NCBI RefSeq assembly: GCF_024868665.1
Contig: NC_079891.1
Span: 32,091,592-32,155,591, forward strand
Direction: 5' to 3'
DNA length: 64,000 nucleotides
Source: Triplophysa rosa
Lineage: Eukaryota; Chordata; Actinopteri; Cypriniformes; Nemacheilidae
A program made the position numbers and the translations under genes. Positions 35,093 to 49,300 of this stretch are shown here, piece by piece; positions within the stretch are counted from its first letter, which is position 1, and every line of letters starts with the position of its first letter. The notes below the pieces were generated by a model. The model was not told the DNA's origin. It searched no databases and saw only the letters and a list, made by a program, of their open reading frames with translations.

Positions 35093-35424
35093 TCAGAAGA
35101 ACATGTACTGGTTGTCGATCGCTCTCTTGCGGCCCCTGTCGGGAGGCTCTAGTTCATAGTCAGAGTCTCGGCTGGGCAGTAGGGGCGGTAAGGGATTGGG
35201 GTGGCGGAGCAGGTTTCTGCGACCTACGGACTCGCTCCGGCGCAGGGGTACGGGACGATCGGGGAGTGATGGAGGAGTGTGATGCGGGACCTGGGCTAAT
35301 GCTGACAGGGCCATGGAGGGGCTGGAGCATGGAAACGAATCCAGGCTACAGAGAGCGAGACTCGGCTCGGAGCTCCAGCGAGAGAAGGGCACTAAGACAG
35401 GAGAGCCAAGAGCCGAATTCTGAC
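35093..35424 (-). CDS. sh2b3: sh2b3 C-terminal exon
   Basis: This last exon encodes about 110 residues: a Ser/Pro-rich tail ([30 protein letters not shown]), then [20 protein letters not shown] and the final YMFF before TGA at 35095-35093. The DSDYE and AIDNQY tyrosine motifs are also present at the end of human LNK. The terminal NQY segment in SH2B proteins is a phosphorylation site for Cbl-type partners (established for the APS member; inference here). The acceptor is ctccctag just after 35424 in plus coordinates. Confidence 0.92.
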
Positions 35425-38400
35425 CTAGGGAGACAGAACAAACAAAATACTTTTTTAACACAATAGAATGGCATCAAACAACCTATCGCACCAGCGAAAC
35501 TTATCTTTACTATGTGTTCTTAAATTGTTGAATATAAATAAAAATCATCATGATAAAATACTGTACTTTACATCGCGCATTACATCATCGTCAACAACTC
35601 TTGAGTAAAATAAATGTTACTGTTATTTGCCCATGCCCTGTTATATACGCCCATCATTTTTTTATAACTTCAGTATGAAGTTCCTGATTTCGATTTTCAA
35701 ATGCATTTGTAGTTTTGTACATTGTAGTTTTGACCTCGAAGTCAATACCACCTTGTATCCTACAGGGGGCACTGTCTTCATAATAACCATCTGCATTCAA
35801 GGACTGTGTTTGTGTGAACACAGTACAACATGAATGTGTGTATACGTGTGTTTATACACACTGTGTGATAAAAGAGCACAAGGCCATGTGCATGTGACCG
35901 TATTTACAGTTTGTAAGGATGGGAACTTCAGGAAACTTTGAAAAGATGATATGTGTTTGTTTGTCATGTGCATGTGTGTGTATGAAGGTGTGCATGTTCC
36001 TTGAGAACTAGTAAACTCATCTAAATCACAAAACACAACAGGTAAATGGATCTAGTGTTTGTTATTGTGTGAACATTTTAAATTGCGCAAACATTTTCTA
36101 GTTTGATTTAATAACTGCTATGCAACAATTTAAACTGTTAATGTTTTAATTGATAAATCATTTTATTGATCATACAAACTAGCTGAAGATTTTTTATACA
36201 TTTTTAATATTTAATTGGTAACTTAGAAATCTGCAACACATGGTTTGCACTAAACTATAAAAATGACAGTCCGACCCTCGCTGATGGAAGGGAATGAAAC
36301 CAAACTACTGAATCAGTCTGCTAAAGACTCATCTCATAAGTGACACAATGACCTGTGAAGAAATCGAAATAATTCTATTACCATAGGGATACAAATATGT
36401 TTTAATAAAATAATGCCAAGTACAGTTTCATAGGCAGTAAATTTATAACCGATTCACTGTTTCGGTAATTTAAGGACAGGGATTATTTTAAACCAGGACA
36501 AGGCCTTAGTTGAATTAGGATATTTAAGTCGTTTTTAAAAACATTCTTAACAAAAAAACATAACTTATGTGCATCTTGAGACAAAGCAATCGCACTTATA
36601 TATTAAGATATGTCAGTGTAAGTTGACTAACATTTAAAGGAGCAATGTGGAGATTTTAGCGTCATCAAATTGCAACCAACAGCTCACTCCACCCCTCCCT
36701 TTCGAAGAACTACGATGGCTACATAGAACTAAGATGTCGTCGCGTTTTCACTTCTTTGCCGAAGGAGATAACGTATTTACGAAACACGTTCTGTGGAGCA
36801 GTTTGTCCGTTTAGGGCTACTGTAGAAACAACATGGCGAATTCCATGTAAGGGGACCCGCGGTGTATGTAGATAGAAATAGCTCATTCTAAGTTAAGAAA
36901 AACATAACGCTTCATTGTGTAATGTCTTTATACAGCTCTGAAAACATAGTTATGTATATTATAATGCATTTCTACCCCCCAAAAAACGACACACTGTACC
37001 TTTAAGCTAATCTGGGACTCGGCTTAAGCCCTATCCCGGAAACTGCCTGTAAATGGTTTTAAAATATGATGTTTTTGGTTGTCTCACCTGTGTGGGTCGG
37101 GTTTACTCGCACGTAATTGGCCAGCATGACATCACACGCGGCTCCGCATTCTAACGGGATGGGACAGTTGCGAAAATGACTGAGCATGTCCATGACTGAC
37201 GGGAAACGCAGGTGCTGCACACGACACTGACCCCACTCGGTCAGAGACAGACGCAAATGCTGCAGAAAAATCATATCATAGCAGGGTAAGAGAAAAAAAA
37301 TACAGACATACCCAATTTCTTTCATACATTTACGGACTGTGAAAGTACATTTACACAACAGTAAAGATCAAAACTAGATTCTGTAGAACCGTGAGGGGTT
37401 CATGTCTGTAAAACAGCAGTCGAACAACAGCATCCGTTTTATCCTGATATAAACATCCTATTATGATCAATTACATATTGCCAAATCCAAACCGAAAATG
37501 TTGCCACGAGTCATAATGAGGACGATGAAGGTCATTACCTTCGCTCTGCCCTGGTAGTTAAATGTAAGCACGTAATCTCCTCTCCGCGTCTCGCTCTGTC
37601 TGACCAGGAAGTTCCCGTGACCACTGACCCCGGCATGCTGCACAAGGTAGGCGGCCCGCACACGTGATATGGGCCCGTGGAACCATGGGTAAGAGGACAA
37701 GAAGTGATCCGTTTTATTGTAGGCGTGCTCTGCTAGGCCAAAAACCGGAGAGCCTGCGAAGAACATTAAAAATGTTTATAGGAACATCTGAAACGTTTAT
37801 CACATTGTCGAAAGCTCTAGCATCACCTAGTCTGTTAATAGAAATAAACAGCATTTGCAATGAGTAATGTGTCATATTTATGAGTAAAACATTTGAAATT
37901 AGACTTGAAATGCTAAAAGACTTGAAAACATCATCCAGGAAGGAAAACCAATTTAATGGAAGAACGTACTATAACAGTGAAAGATTCAAACTATTTATGT
38001 AAGCAGTAATCTTTATATTTACATTGTCATTCAATTAATTCAAATGTTGACTTCATGGTGACATTTTAAAGTAAACTTTTCTCAGAAACTCAGCGGTCTG
38101 TGTCAGAATGGGAGTGTAGTGTCTGCATATATAAGCAAAAACATATATATGGCGGTGGCGATGTGAACGTGTGCTAACGTGCGTGTTTTTAATGCTATTC
38201 TTCAGGGACAAACTGTTTCCAGAGCGGGCTAAATCTGACAAAACCTCCTAAGGGACATTTAAGGACATCCTCAACAGGAAAATGATTCATACATACAGTT
38301 ATGAGTTTTTGTAGTATGTCGTATTTTTTAAAACTAAACTGAATGTTTAGGAGAAGCCTATATATTTAAAAATTCAACTTATATATATATATATATATAT

Positions 38401-40262
38401 ATATATACAACAATAGAAGTCATGTTTTGTTATATGCTCCTGTAGGTCAGTGAATTCAGCATTGTGTTGGCAGCGCAAAGGTTGTGGGTTTGAATCCCAG
38501 GGAACACACCCAAACTGATCAAATGTACATATTGAATGCAATGCAAGTCAGTTTGGATAAATACGCCCGCCAAATGTAGAAACTCAAATATATACTATGT
38601 GTGTGAGACTCACTCTGGCTGCTGGGCTCTGCGCTCCCTCTGCGAGCTACATTAAGCGAGTCACCGACAGGAAATGGATCTCCATCCACGCTATCTGACC
38701 TGGAATCACACACCCACGTAAACATTCTTTAAATGCACAATGAAGAATTACTATAGACATTTGTAAAGCTTTCATTAATAACTGATAACATCAGTTTGTT
38801 TAGACCTGCATACAAAGCATTTGGACATGCAAGACGCTTAAAGGAACAGTTCAACCAAAAAAAAAATTCTTACATTAATACTCACTTCATGTCATTTCAA
38901 ACCTGTATGACTTTCTTTCTTCTGCAGAACACAAAAGAAGACATTTTAAAGAATGTTTGCAACCAGACATCACTGGCCCCCATTGACTTCCACTGTATGG
39001 ACACAGAACCACTAAGACATTTCTCAAAATATCTTCTTTTGTGTTCCACAGAAGAAAGACTCATACAGGTCAGACCGACATGAGGAGAATTAATCATGAG
39101 GGTTTTTTTGTTACATTTTTGGGTGAACTCTACTTTTAATATTGTATGAGCCTTACGTTAGACAACAAGTTAGTGCTGAGAAAAAGAGACTTACACATCA
39201 ATTCACATCATACAAGAGCAACCAACAATACTTGTGATGCGGCAAGGCCAAGATTCAAGAGTAAACTAGTGCAGTACAGAAGCTAGAGCAGAAGTAAAAA
39301 AGCAAAAAAGGTTTTAGACAAATACAATTTCCTTACACGAAGTGACACAGCTGTGGTCGTAATGGCTATGATTGTTTTAGATGTTAATTGTGCACCCCTT
39401 TAGCATACTACAGGAATAGTTGAGAGAGACATGTCAGTAAGCGTTTCTAAACATAAGTAACAAATACAGTAAAAAAGGCTGAGAGAGAGAGATAGAGAGA
39501 GAGATGGGGGGTTTTGGGGAAGCTGCGGGAGGCAGCAGTACAAAAGCTTTTGGTTCGAGTCAGGAAATGTGTGTTGTAATTCGTGGAAAAGAAAAAACAC
39601 TGTACAACGCTCTTATTTCAACACTGCGGCACGCGGGGTGAAGCCAAATCAGACATAACATTGCGAGAGGTCTATGAAACATAGACTGCATGAAGAATGA
39701 AGAAAGAGAAGTGATGGCATGGAGAGAAAGAGGCCAATGAGATGTGCTGAGTCGAGTTCTTGAGATTCTTAGTAATCAGAATAACAGGAAGACCTCTCTC
39801 TCTCTCTTCCTAACTCACATTTATACATTCACACGGGCTTCAGTTCTCAGTACCCTCATACCAATAAAAGGAAATGAAACACATACACACACACACACAT
39901 CACTTTCGACAAACATACCATATGCAGAACATACAGAATGTACGTAAGGACATGTCTTTTCACATGTGCGCCAGCGCAGAAACGGTTTTAAAGGACTGCA
40001 TTGAGATTTAGTCGATCACAATAGGTCAAACTGAACGGATTTCAGTTTTATTAAAAGCGAGTTATTTTCTCTCTGTGTGTAAGAGGAAATGAGTGGGTTT
40101 TCTCAGTAGAGGAATGTCAGGAACTTTTGCAGATGTTTGGAGTTTAGTACAGATGATCTCACCTGCTGCAGATACACTCTCTGAGCTCTGTGGTCCAAGA
40201 GCTCACCTGCTGCTCGTTCTCTGTCTCGAATATAAAACTACCTGGATGACCAGTGACCTGAT

Positions 40263-40303
<41 letters not shown>

Positions 40304-43300
40304 GCGTGGGTTGAGGGTCATCGGGCGAAGGGAAAAATGAGAAAATAAAGATTCGGGCATAAGTCAGTTATATTTTGGAGCGCTCAAGGGACAATTAATA
40401 GAGAAATGTTTATTCTTAGCCAAATACAGTATTTCATGAATAGATGGAGGCTGATTATTTGATTTATTTCTGGATTTGTTGTTTCACCTTGAATTTTGTG
40501 TGCAGCTAACAAACAAATAAAAACTGCCCTCGCACACTTTGGTCATTACAGGTGATAAAATAAATAATAGAAAAAAATTCTATGTACTGAATCAGTGTTA
40601 TATATAAAAGCATGTTTCGCAAACTATGACAGTGTGGCAATTTTTTCCAGAACAAATATCGAGTATTCTGCAACTTTGCATGTCTTTCTTTACTAATATA
40701 TCACACCCGTCAGTTTAACATCAATATTTGTACATGCAGAAGGAAGTGTATATTTTTAGGTGCTGTCACCAAAGATGAAGTCACCATTTTACCTCTTAAA
40801 TTAAGTTTTAAATAGTCTGTGTAATCTAGAGAAAAGTGCATGGAAAATAATCAATAATTATAAAGTTTTATACAAATGTTTGGCACGAAAAGTAGCAATG
40901 GTGTAACACGCTCGCTGAATCTTTTCACATATCACGACAAGTTCAGCAGAAAGTAAAAGATAAAAATCAAAGGCGTAACTCTCTATTTCAGTTTCAGGCT
41001 CGAGAAAGATCAGAATTGATGTGTGCTTGAGATATTTGGATTCACAGACAAACGGGCAAGAATTATGGCTATGTGTGTTTATATGCATATTTACAGTATG
41101 AAACAGCTACAATCAGAAACATATCTTTACGATAGTATTTAATAATAAGTAATTAATATATAAAAATATAATACACACAACCATTTGGGTGCTTTATTTA
41201 GCAAATTTCATTACAAATGCTCAGTAGAACTTTTGTAATAAAAAATGAATAATTAATAAGTTTCTTAATTTTTTTGGGTGAAATATGTCTCCCCATCAGT
41301 TTAACTCACAGATCATCTGAAAAACAGTCTAACATTTGATTTTTATTATTGGAGATGTTGAATCAATTTTTTAACCAATTTAAAATGCCTGCACCTAATA
41401 AAATGCAATTCATACATTTACCAAAAAAAAAAATCAAAAGACAGTTATGAATCACTACTGTCAGATGTACAAGAAACAACGTTAAATTGTGGTTATTCTA
41501 TTAGTTTCCACTGGTATGAATGAAAAATGACACAACAAACTAATTCTAAACAGCTTTTCGGCCATTTTGAAGCTCCACATTAATATTACTTTATAAAAAT
41601 ACTAAAACTTTAGTAACTTGTATTTTGGAAGAAATTATTATGTTTTTGTGTGTTTTTGAGCATCTGTTTACCTTTAAGACAAATGTGTTCATGTTGTCAG
41701 GCATTTCTAGTCGATTACAGCGTCGTATCTCCTTGATATCTGAACAGGATACGGCTAGCTTTGCAGTTTTGTAGTCCTGAAACACATAAAGTGACAATTT
41801 TTATGAAATCACAATTTTAGTTTCTTTCTTTTCAGCTAAACTTTCCAGTAATGTTTACATATCACATTATATAAAACTGAATGATACACTTTCAGTTTGT
41901 GGGCTGGTATTGAATGAAAACTGGACATTTTGTATTTTTCCATATTTACTAGTAAACTACATAGCATACTATTTTATTCTAGAGTATAAACCAAATGAAT
42001 AAACTGTAGTTAATAAAAACGACTAGTCGATTAGTCTCGCACATCCCTAGTATATAGTATGGTACAGTAGCAGCTGCATTCATAATACATCAAAGATCAC
42101 ACAAAGCATTACAATCTTATATGAGAGCAAACATGTTCACCACAAACTCATAAATCCCCCCCCTAAAAAATGAATAAAAGAATCAAGTTTTCCCACTACA
42201 TTGTTCAGCCGGAAGTCTACCAAGTCAATAAAATATAAAAGTGCATTACAGTCTGACCTATAATTTAAGACAAATGATGACATTTGACTTTGATCTGAGC
42301 AGAGAGGGAAAGATGATTGTCCTTCAAACAGATCTTTCACCCCATTGACTCCCATAGTAGGAAAAATTAGTTTATCATTTTTTTTGTTCTGTTGAGCATA
42401 AAAGAAGACGTTTTGAAGAATGTAGGACAGAAAAAAGTTCTGGGGCACTTTTGACTACCATTGTATTTTTTCCTACGATGGGAGTCAATGGGGGGCAAAA
42501 TCTGTCTGGTTAAAAGCATTCTTCCAATATCTTTCTCTGTGTTCATCAGAACAAAGAAATGTATACAGATTTGGAACAACTCGAAGGTGAGTAAATGATG
42601 ACAGAATTAAACATTTTTGGGTGAAGTATCCCTTTAAATCTAATCTGACACATCAAGGGGCGGTTTCCCGGACAGGGTTTAAACCTAGTCCCAGACTAAT
42701 TAAAATGTTAGTGCCATCTTGATCGAAAACAACTTGGCACATCTTAAAATATATCAGTGCGATAAAGATGCACACAGTAATGTTTGATTGTAAAGTATGT
42801 TTTTTAAAACGCCTTAAATATCCTAATTTAGCTAAAACCTAGTCCTGGATTAGGCTAATCCCTGTCCAGGAAACCGCCCCCAGAGAATTAAGCAGAACAG
42901 TTTCTGTCATTCACAACTCGGCGTGCAAAGAAATGTCTCATTTTCGGTGAGTCTCACACACACACACATGTCCGTGGGGACAGTCCATAGGCGTAATGTT
43001 TTTATACTGTACAAACTGTATATTCTATCCTCTATCCCTAACCCAACCCCTAAACCTAAAGATCGTAGAGAAATTTTTTGCATTTTTAGATTTTTAAAAA
43101 ATATTGTTCTGTACAATTTATAATCTTTTTTGCCCATGAGGACCTCAATTTTGGTCCCCACGGTGACACGAGTCCCCATGTGTTGATGTGCATTCAGGTT
43201 TAGGTCCCCACCGGGATATACAAACATGAACACACACACACCTCCCTACCAAAGTCTGTGGAGCAACAGACCTCCCTGCCAAAGTCTGTAACTGTACGTA

Positions 43301-46300
43301 GCCTACTATTGACCTTCTCGGGCAGATTTCCGTGAAACAAAATAAGCTCCAAGACTATTACACTGCCAGCTGTAAGATATTTAATACTACAGCGGGCTTA
43401 GTTTGTGTTGGAGTACAGGCCACCAAGAATTGAGAACTCAATTTGAACAGCAAATCCAAATATATACATGCATACAGCTACAGACAAAATGAAGAGACCA
43501 TTCCAAATTTTCATTTAATCAGCATTTCTACATGTACTGTGGTCATTCCAGTCCAGTGTCTGTTGAATTTCAACAAAATCAAACCTCAGGAGTGACAAAG
43601 TCATTAAACAGCAATGTAAAAGACACATGAAAATTGTGATAAAAACAAGGTTATCACATAAAAAAATAATTGTTGAACTTTTTTAAATACTGTACATGTA
43701 AAAAAATTACTGTTGTATTGCTTACAAGGAAATATGAACTTGTTTTCTTTGCAGTATTCTCTGCATTGCAGAGCAGCTTTTATGTTATTTTGAACTGTTT
43801 CTCCAGTTTTCTTTTTCTGCAAATAAATGCAAATAAAAACTATTTTTGTTTGAAATTTGGGAGAAATATCGGTAGTAGTTCACAGAATGAAACTTAAATG
43901 ATATTTTCCAGTAACACATATTGATAAATAGTAAATTCAGAAAAATTGAATTTTTTAAAAATGGTTTCCCGGCTGTATATATAAAAATATACTACTACTA
44001 CTAACTAATAAAAATAATTTATATTTTTAATATATTTTGTTTTTAATTATTATTTTAATAATTTATATTTCTTACAAAGACATTAATATGAAAATATGAA
44101 ATATCTGATAACACTTTACAAAAAGGTTGCGCTGCATTAGCTAACCTGCACTGACAATCATTTTCCGCATGTAACAGATACAAATTTTTAATAAACGTCT
44201 TAGTAAATGCTGAAATTAACATTAAGATTAATAAACGAATTGATTATTCTTAGTTTATGTTCTGTTAACAAATCCAACCTTAAATCACTGTCTGGATGAT
44301 ATCTTTCGGTGCGTCACAAATTTAACAACTTTACATTCAGTGAAAGCTAAACCGCTGACTCTTACAGATCATGATCACAGACAACAGAACTCAGACATTT
44401 CTCCTGTACGCACTAAAGCTCAATTTCTCTTGCCGTGTATGGCCTGTTTTTTGTTTGCTAAGCTGTGTACAATGTTGTTTATCTTTTTTCTGACATGACT
44501 CCAGCTGCATTTCCTGCCTGGAAGTCCAGTCAACCCCATAAAAACAGCAGTCAGTATAGTATTCCCATAGCACAATTGATAGAACAGCGAGGATATTGCT
44601 GGTTTCATTCTCAGGGAACACACATACTGATAAAATAATATCTTTGGATGAAAGCACCTGCAAAATGCATAAATGCACATGTCGATATGCGTGAGTCCTC
44701 CAGCCCAAGAACACAGTGGACACATTTCACTGGAGTAAGCAAACAAAAGAAATCAATTAAAAATACATTTCATTTATCACTTAACACACACGTGTTTGTA
44801 CACGTGTGTGATTAAATACACCTCGAGAGACAGCGTGTCGTTCGGCTGAATAACTCGCTTCCTAATTGTTACTTTTGATTTTAGTCACATATGTTTCAGA
44901 ATGAGTCAGATTATGAAATTGGCAATAACAACGAGGAAAGAAATCTAGAAACGATACAACACTATCAGTAGCAAAAAAGTCACTTGAAAGAGCGACATCT
45001 GAGATTTTGAAAAATCAGATTTATAAAGAGAGTTATCATTTGAAAGAAAATGCAACATCTATTTACTAAAGTGCCTATATATGATGAAGTTTCTGTGAAT
45101 AAATAAATACCTTCACATTAAATAAATATCTACAAGCATACAAAAATGAACACACACACACATGCGCATATAGTTAGGTAGGTAAGTATAGATATAGGTA
45201 GGTAGGTAGGTGTATATATACAGTAGGTATGGTGTGTGTGCGTTTTTTACAGCTTTTTTCCCCAGTACATTTTAATGCTATTTGTTTTTCTGGTTAAAAG
45301 TTTGTTGATTTTCCTGATTAAGATTTTAATGTTAATTCTTATAAGAATAAACGCATCTCCAAGTTCTACATGTCAAGTGATCCACCTGTCGGTCCTCAAC
45401 AACCTCAGATTTTATTAAATTGTGGTCAGTGTGAATGCACCTTTACTTCGGCACGTAAAAAAGTACTCAACGTGTAACGATGTGACTTTAAAACACACGT
45501 GCGCCAGGCCGGGCTAAACGCTGACCCTACCTGGCTCTGAACATTTTCATATCTTTCTAGTTTTCACAGGCTTTATTTTTACAATCCCTGGTTTATTTAT
45601 CTCCCAGCACTGCTGCGAGCTGCTAAAATAGAGTGTCAATCACTCTGACCTTTACTGCCGCTCCACCACAGCTTAACACAGTACTGAGAAAATACACATG
45701 AAAGTTAGAGTTAGAGAGAGAGAGAGAGAGAGAGAGAGTGTGTAAGAAAAGTGGAAAAAAATGTAAGAAAAAAGCAAGTTTCCTGTGTCACTCAAAAGCT
45801 CCCCATGATGGACAAATATCATTTTCTTAAAAAAACATTTTCATGCAATCTAGAGCACCTTACCATGTGTCACATATTTAATGCACTACAGCATTACAAA
45901 ACAAAACACTAATGTGTTGGACAAAACAGATAATTCTCTTCAATCCATTTCTAAATGGCTTCAGCAGTTTCTCTGCAGCTTTACATTCAAATCTTCAGAG
46001 GCTTCATAGCATTACAGATCGTTCAAATAGTAATAAACACAAGCAATATGGTTTGCTTGAAAGTGCAGAGAATCACAATGGCACATCACAATACACATAC
46101 GCAGCTACTCATATTCAACTTCATATTCACACAGGTCGAGCGAGCATCCTGTTTACGGACTAGAGAAGACGAACCACAGCACCTACACACATACACACAA
46201 AGTGAGAGAGATGGAGGGGAACAGGCGGTGCTTTCCATTGGTAGCTCAGTGAGGTCAGGTATACCAGCTTGGCGGATGCAGGTTTAGCAAATGAGCTGCG

Positions 46301-49300
46301 ACAAAGCCCATACGAACTCTTCGTAATGACACTGACTCTGTGTATACAATGCTGGCGATACCAATAGTACGAGAAAATATATTTCTCAATATTTATAACA
46401 TTTTGGTCAAAAGCAAATATATATCATTTCTGCTTTTATGGAACAGTAATCCAAGATTAAATATTTCAAAAATAAAATAAAGAATAAGTAATACAATTTT
46501 TAACTCCAAACTAGATTCAATTGTCGAGTTAACATTGGCCAATTTTTGGAAATTCTAAGAGTGCTTTCACACCCGACTCATTTAGTACGGTTGAATCGCA
46601 CTAGAATTCATTTTCTTCTTGGTGCGCATAGGCCCTTTTCACAATGACGTCTCTTAACTTCCACCTTTTCGCAAAGCAGTGTATCATAACATCCGTCTTG
46701 CAAAAAACAAGAAGAACTTCCGTTTTGCCGTCACGCTGGAATTTAACAACAGTGAAAAAATTTGACAGAACACGTATTCAAGTACTTATCCTAGCACCTT
46801 CGCTAACACAAAAAGAAAACAAAACACTTACCTTCATAATCAAACAGGTACTGTTCAACGAAGAATTTGTATCCTTTCTCTAGCTTTGATCTTGTCGTTA
46901 GCGAAAATTTGTCTGCAAGACGCTTGTGACAAGCAGAGCGGGACGAGGGCCGTGAGGGAACTTCGCGTTGCACCGGTCTCGCATCTCTCTCGTCCCGCTC
47001 TGCTTGTCACAACGTTGTACATAATCTAGTCGTATTTTTGGCAGATGTGCAAGGGACTTGGTAAACTCCATTCTGAGGCGCTAGCGGAAGTACCTTCTTG
47101 AGTTTTACTGGCGGTTGGCAAACCAGCTTATAGGTGCATTACCGCCACATTATGAACTGGAGTGCTAGCGGAAGTAACGATACACTGCTTCGCGGCAGAA
47201 CGGAAGATGCATGATGTCATGTGAAAAGGACGTATTTGGGCAGGTGTGAATGCAGCAATCGGACTCGAGTGCACACCAAAAGCGGACTAAATAAGCTTAA
47301 ACCCTGGAGCAGTTCGTTTGTGGCGAGAACGTGATCTGACCTCGAACAGACCCAAATGCAAAAAGTACTGCACTTTTTTGGACTAAAGTCAGCTGCGCTG
47401 TGCATTATGAAATGAGGACAAGTGTTTGGTGACAATTTGCACTAGCTTGGCAGCTTCAAACTTGGAGTTGTGAGGAGGTGCGGAGCCTCATAGAAATTTG
47501 GTCTGATGACCACATTACATCCCAATTTTCGAAAACTCACAAGAACACAACGATATTTTCACTGTTTAGCAAACAACTCAGGGAAAGGGGGTTTAATAGA
47601 TCTGTGGAACAGTGCCGGGTTAAGGTAAAGAAACTCCGCCAGCAGTACATCCAAGTGCGGGATGTACAAGTTCCCCTGGTACGATGACCTCGATAATATA
47701 CTTGGGACAAAACCGGACGTTGATCCGGTGGATGTTGTTGAGATCGCCATCACCGCTAACAATGATGCGACTGATGCTAGCACAGTTGACCGGGCTAACG
47801 TTACCACATCTGACACACGATATTGACGGTGAGTTTATTTAGTTTAAAAAAGCAGTTTATACGTTCCAACCAACGAGTGATGTGGATGTTGTCACGTGAC
47901 TGCATTTTGGTTCGTTTCAACTGGTTCGGGAACCAACACCGCTGAAAAATGCTATAATGTATAATTTTTTGCCATTGGTCCGGACCAAATGAACCGAACT
48001 AAAGCTGAGAAAGCGCCCTAAGACAACTAATCGAAATCATAAATAATGATTACAAAAATGTGTTTGCTAAAACAGCAGAACAAGCACTGATAGAACAGCT
48101 TGTTGGACATAGCAAAAGGCAAGGCGTGGCCATAGGAACCAACAGATATTCAAATGCTAACAATTTGTTCTGTTCGGCCTTCTTTCATCCCGTGAAAGTC
48201 AAAGCAAAGTGAATGCGAACTGAAACGCATGACCACAAAGGAAACGATACTTGAGATATTCTCAGGTGACAAATTTCTTCTGGCTTATAAATCACTTGTT
48301 TCCTTTATAATCAACAAAGCTTTCTCCATGCAAATGTGACGCAGCTCCCATAAAGGCACCAGATACAGTTAGGTCCATAAATATTTGGACAGAAGCACAT
48401 TTTTATGTTATTTTAACTGTGTATCAGATTATATTCAAGTTACAGTTTCATAATGGCTATTGTTTTAAAGTGCACACTTTACATCCAGATTAGCTGAAGG
48501 CTTTAGGAATTACAGCTCTTTAACAGAGGTGGACGAAGTACACAACTTCCTTACTTGAGTGAAAGTACAGATACTACTGGTCAAATATTACTCCACTACA
48601 AGTAAAAGTTGTAAAGACAGATTCTTACTTAAGTAAAATTACAGAAGTACGTGCTTTTAAAAGTACTCAAGTATTAAAAGTAAATTTCCTTTATGTCAGC
48701 TGTGCATTGTTTTATTGTCGTATACCTTATGCCTCTGAAGCAGCCTACTGAATACACAGAGTAGCTCACAGTATCAGTTGTATTAAAGGAGTAGTTCACT
48801 TCAAAATTTGCCCCCATTGACTTTCCATAGTAGTTTTTATTCCTACTATGGAAAGTCAATGGGGGCAAATTTTGCAGTGAGCAACTCCTTTAAGAGCTTT
48901 ATATGTTTAGCACACATATGTTTAGTTTAGATATAATCCTGTATGATCATTTAGCCTAATTATCCTCATTAGCCCCCTAGGCCTATATGTATTTATGAGC
49001 AGTGTTCTTTTATTTTGTATATTCCCTTTACCAGTTTTAGCAGCAATTTACCAGTAAGTAGTAAGGTTCTTGTAAATAGTAAAGTGTAGAAGCCATGTGT
49101 TTGTTGGACTTATTACCATAATTTAACTACAAACATAAACTATAGCTAGTATAATAATGAATATAATGAAACTATGGTATGTTTAGTTGCTGTGGTTTTA
49201 CTAAAGATTATTAATTGGAGTATGGTTCCTATATTTAGAAAATGGTAAATTTGTGGATACTGTGGTTTTAATGCAAATACCATCCCTGCTGAAAAAAAAC

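Larger units (their letters stand above)
46559..48018 (+). mobile_element. PIF/Harbinger-like transposon with nested insertion
   Basis: Ends GAGTGCTTTCACACC (46559) and AGAAAGCGCCC (ending 48018) are imperfect inverted repeats flanked by a 3-bp duplication TAA (46556-46558, 48019-48021), as in PIF/Harbinger elements. It encodes a Myb/SANT-like ORF remnant (see 47478) but no DDE transposase. A second element with CCCTTTTCACA ends (about 46634-47229) is inserted inside it. Its 5' end is also seen at 34478 in the sh2b3 3' UTR. Confidence 0.65.

Noticed and set aside
38436..38530. tRNA-like sequence with box A and box B
   Set aside because: The tRNA-like head is joined to a common SINE tail and repeated elsewhere. 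The anticodon arm cannot form a standard tRNA.
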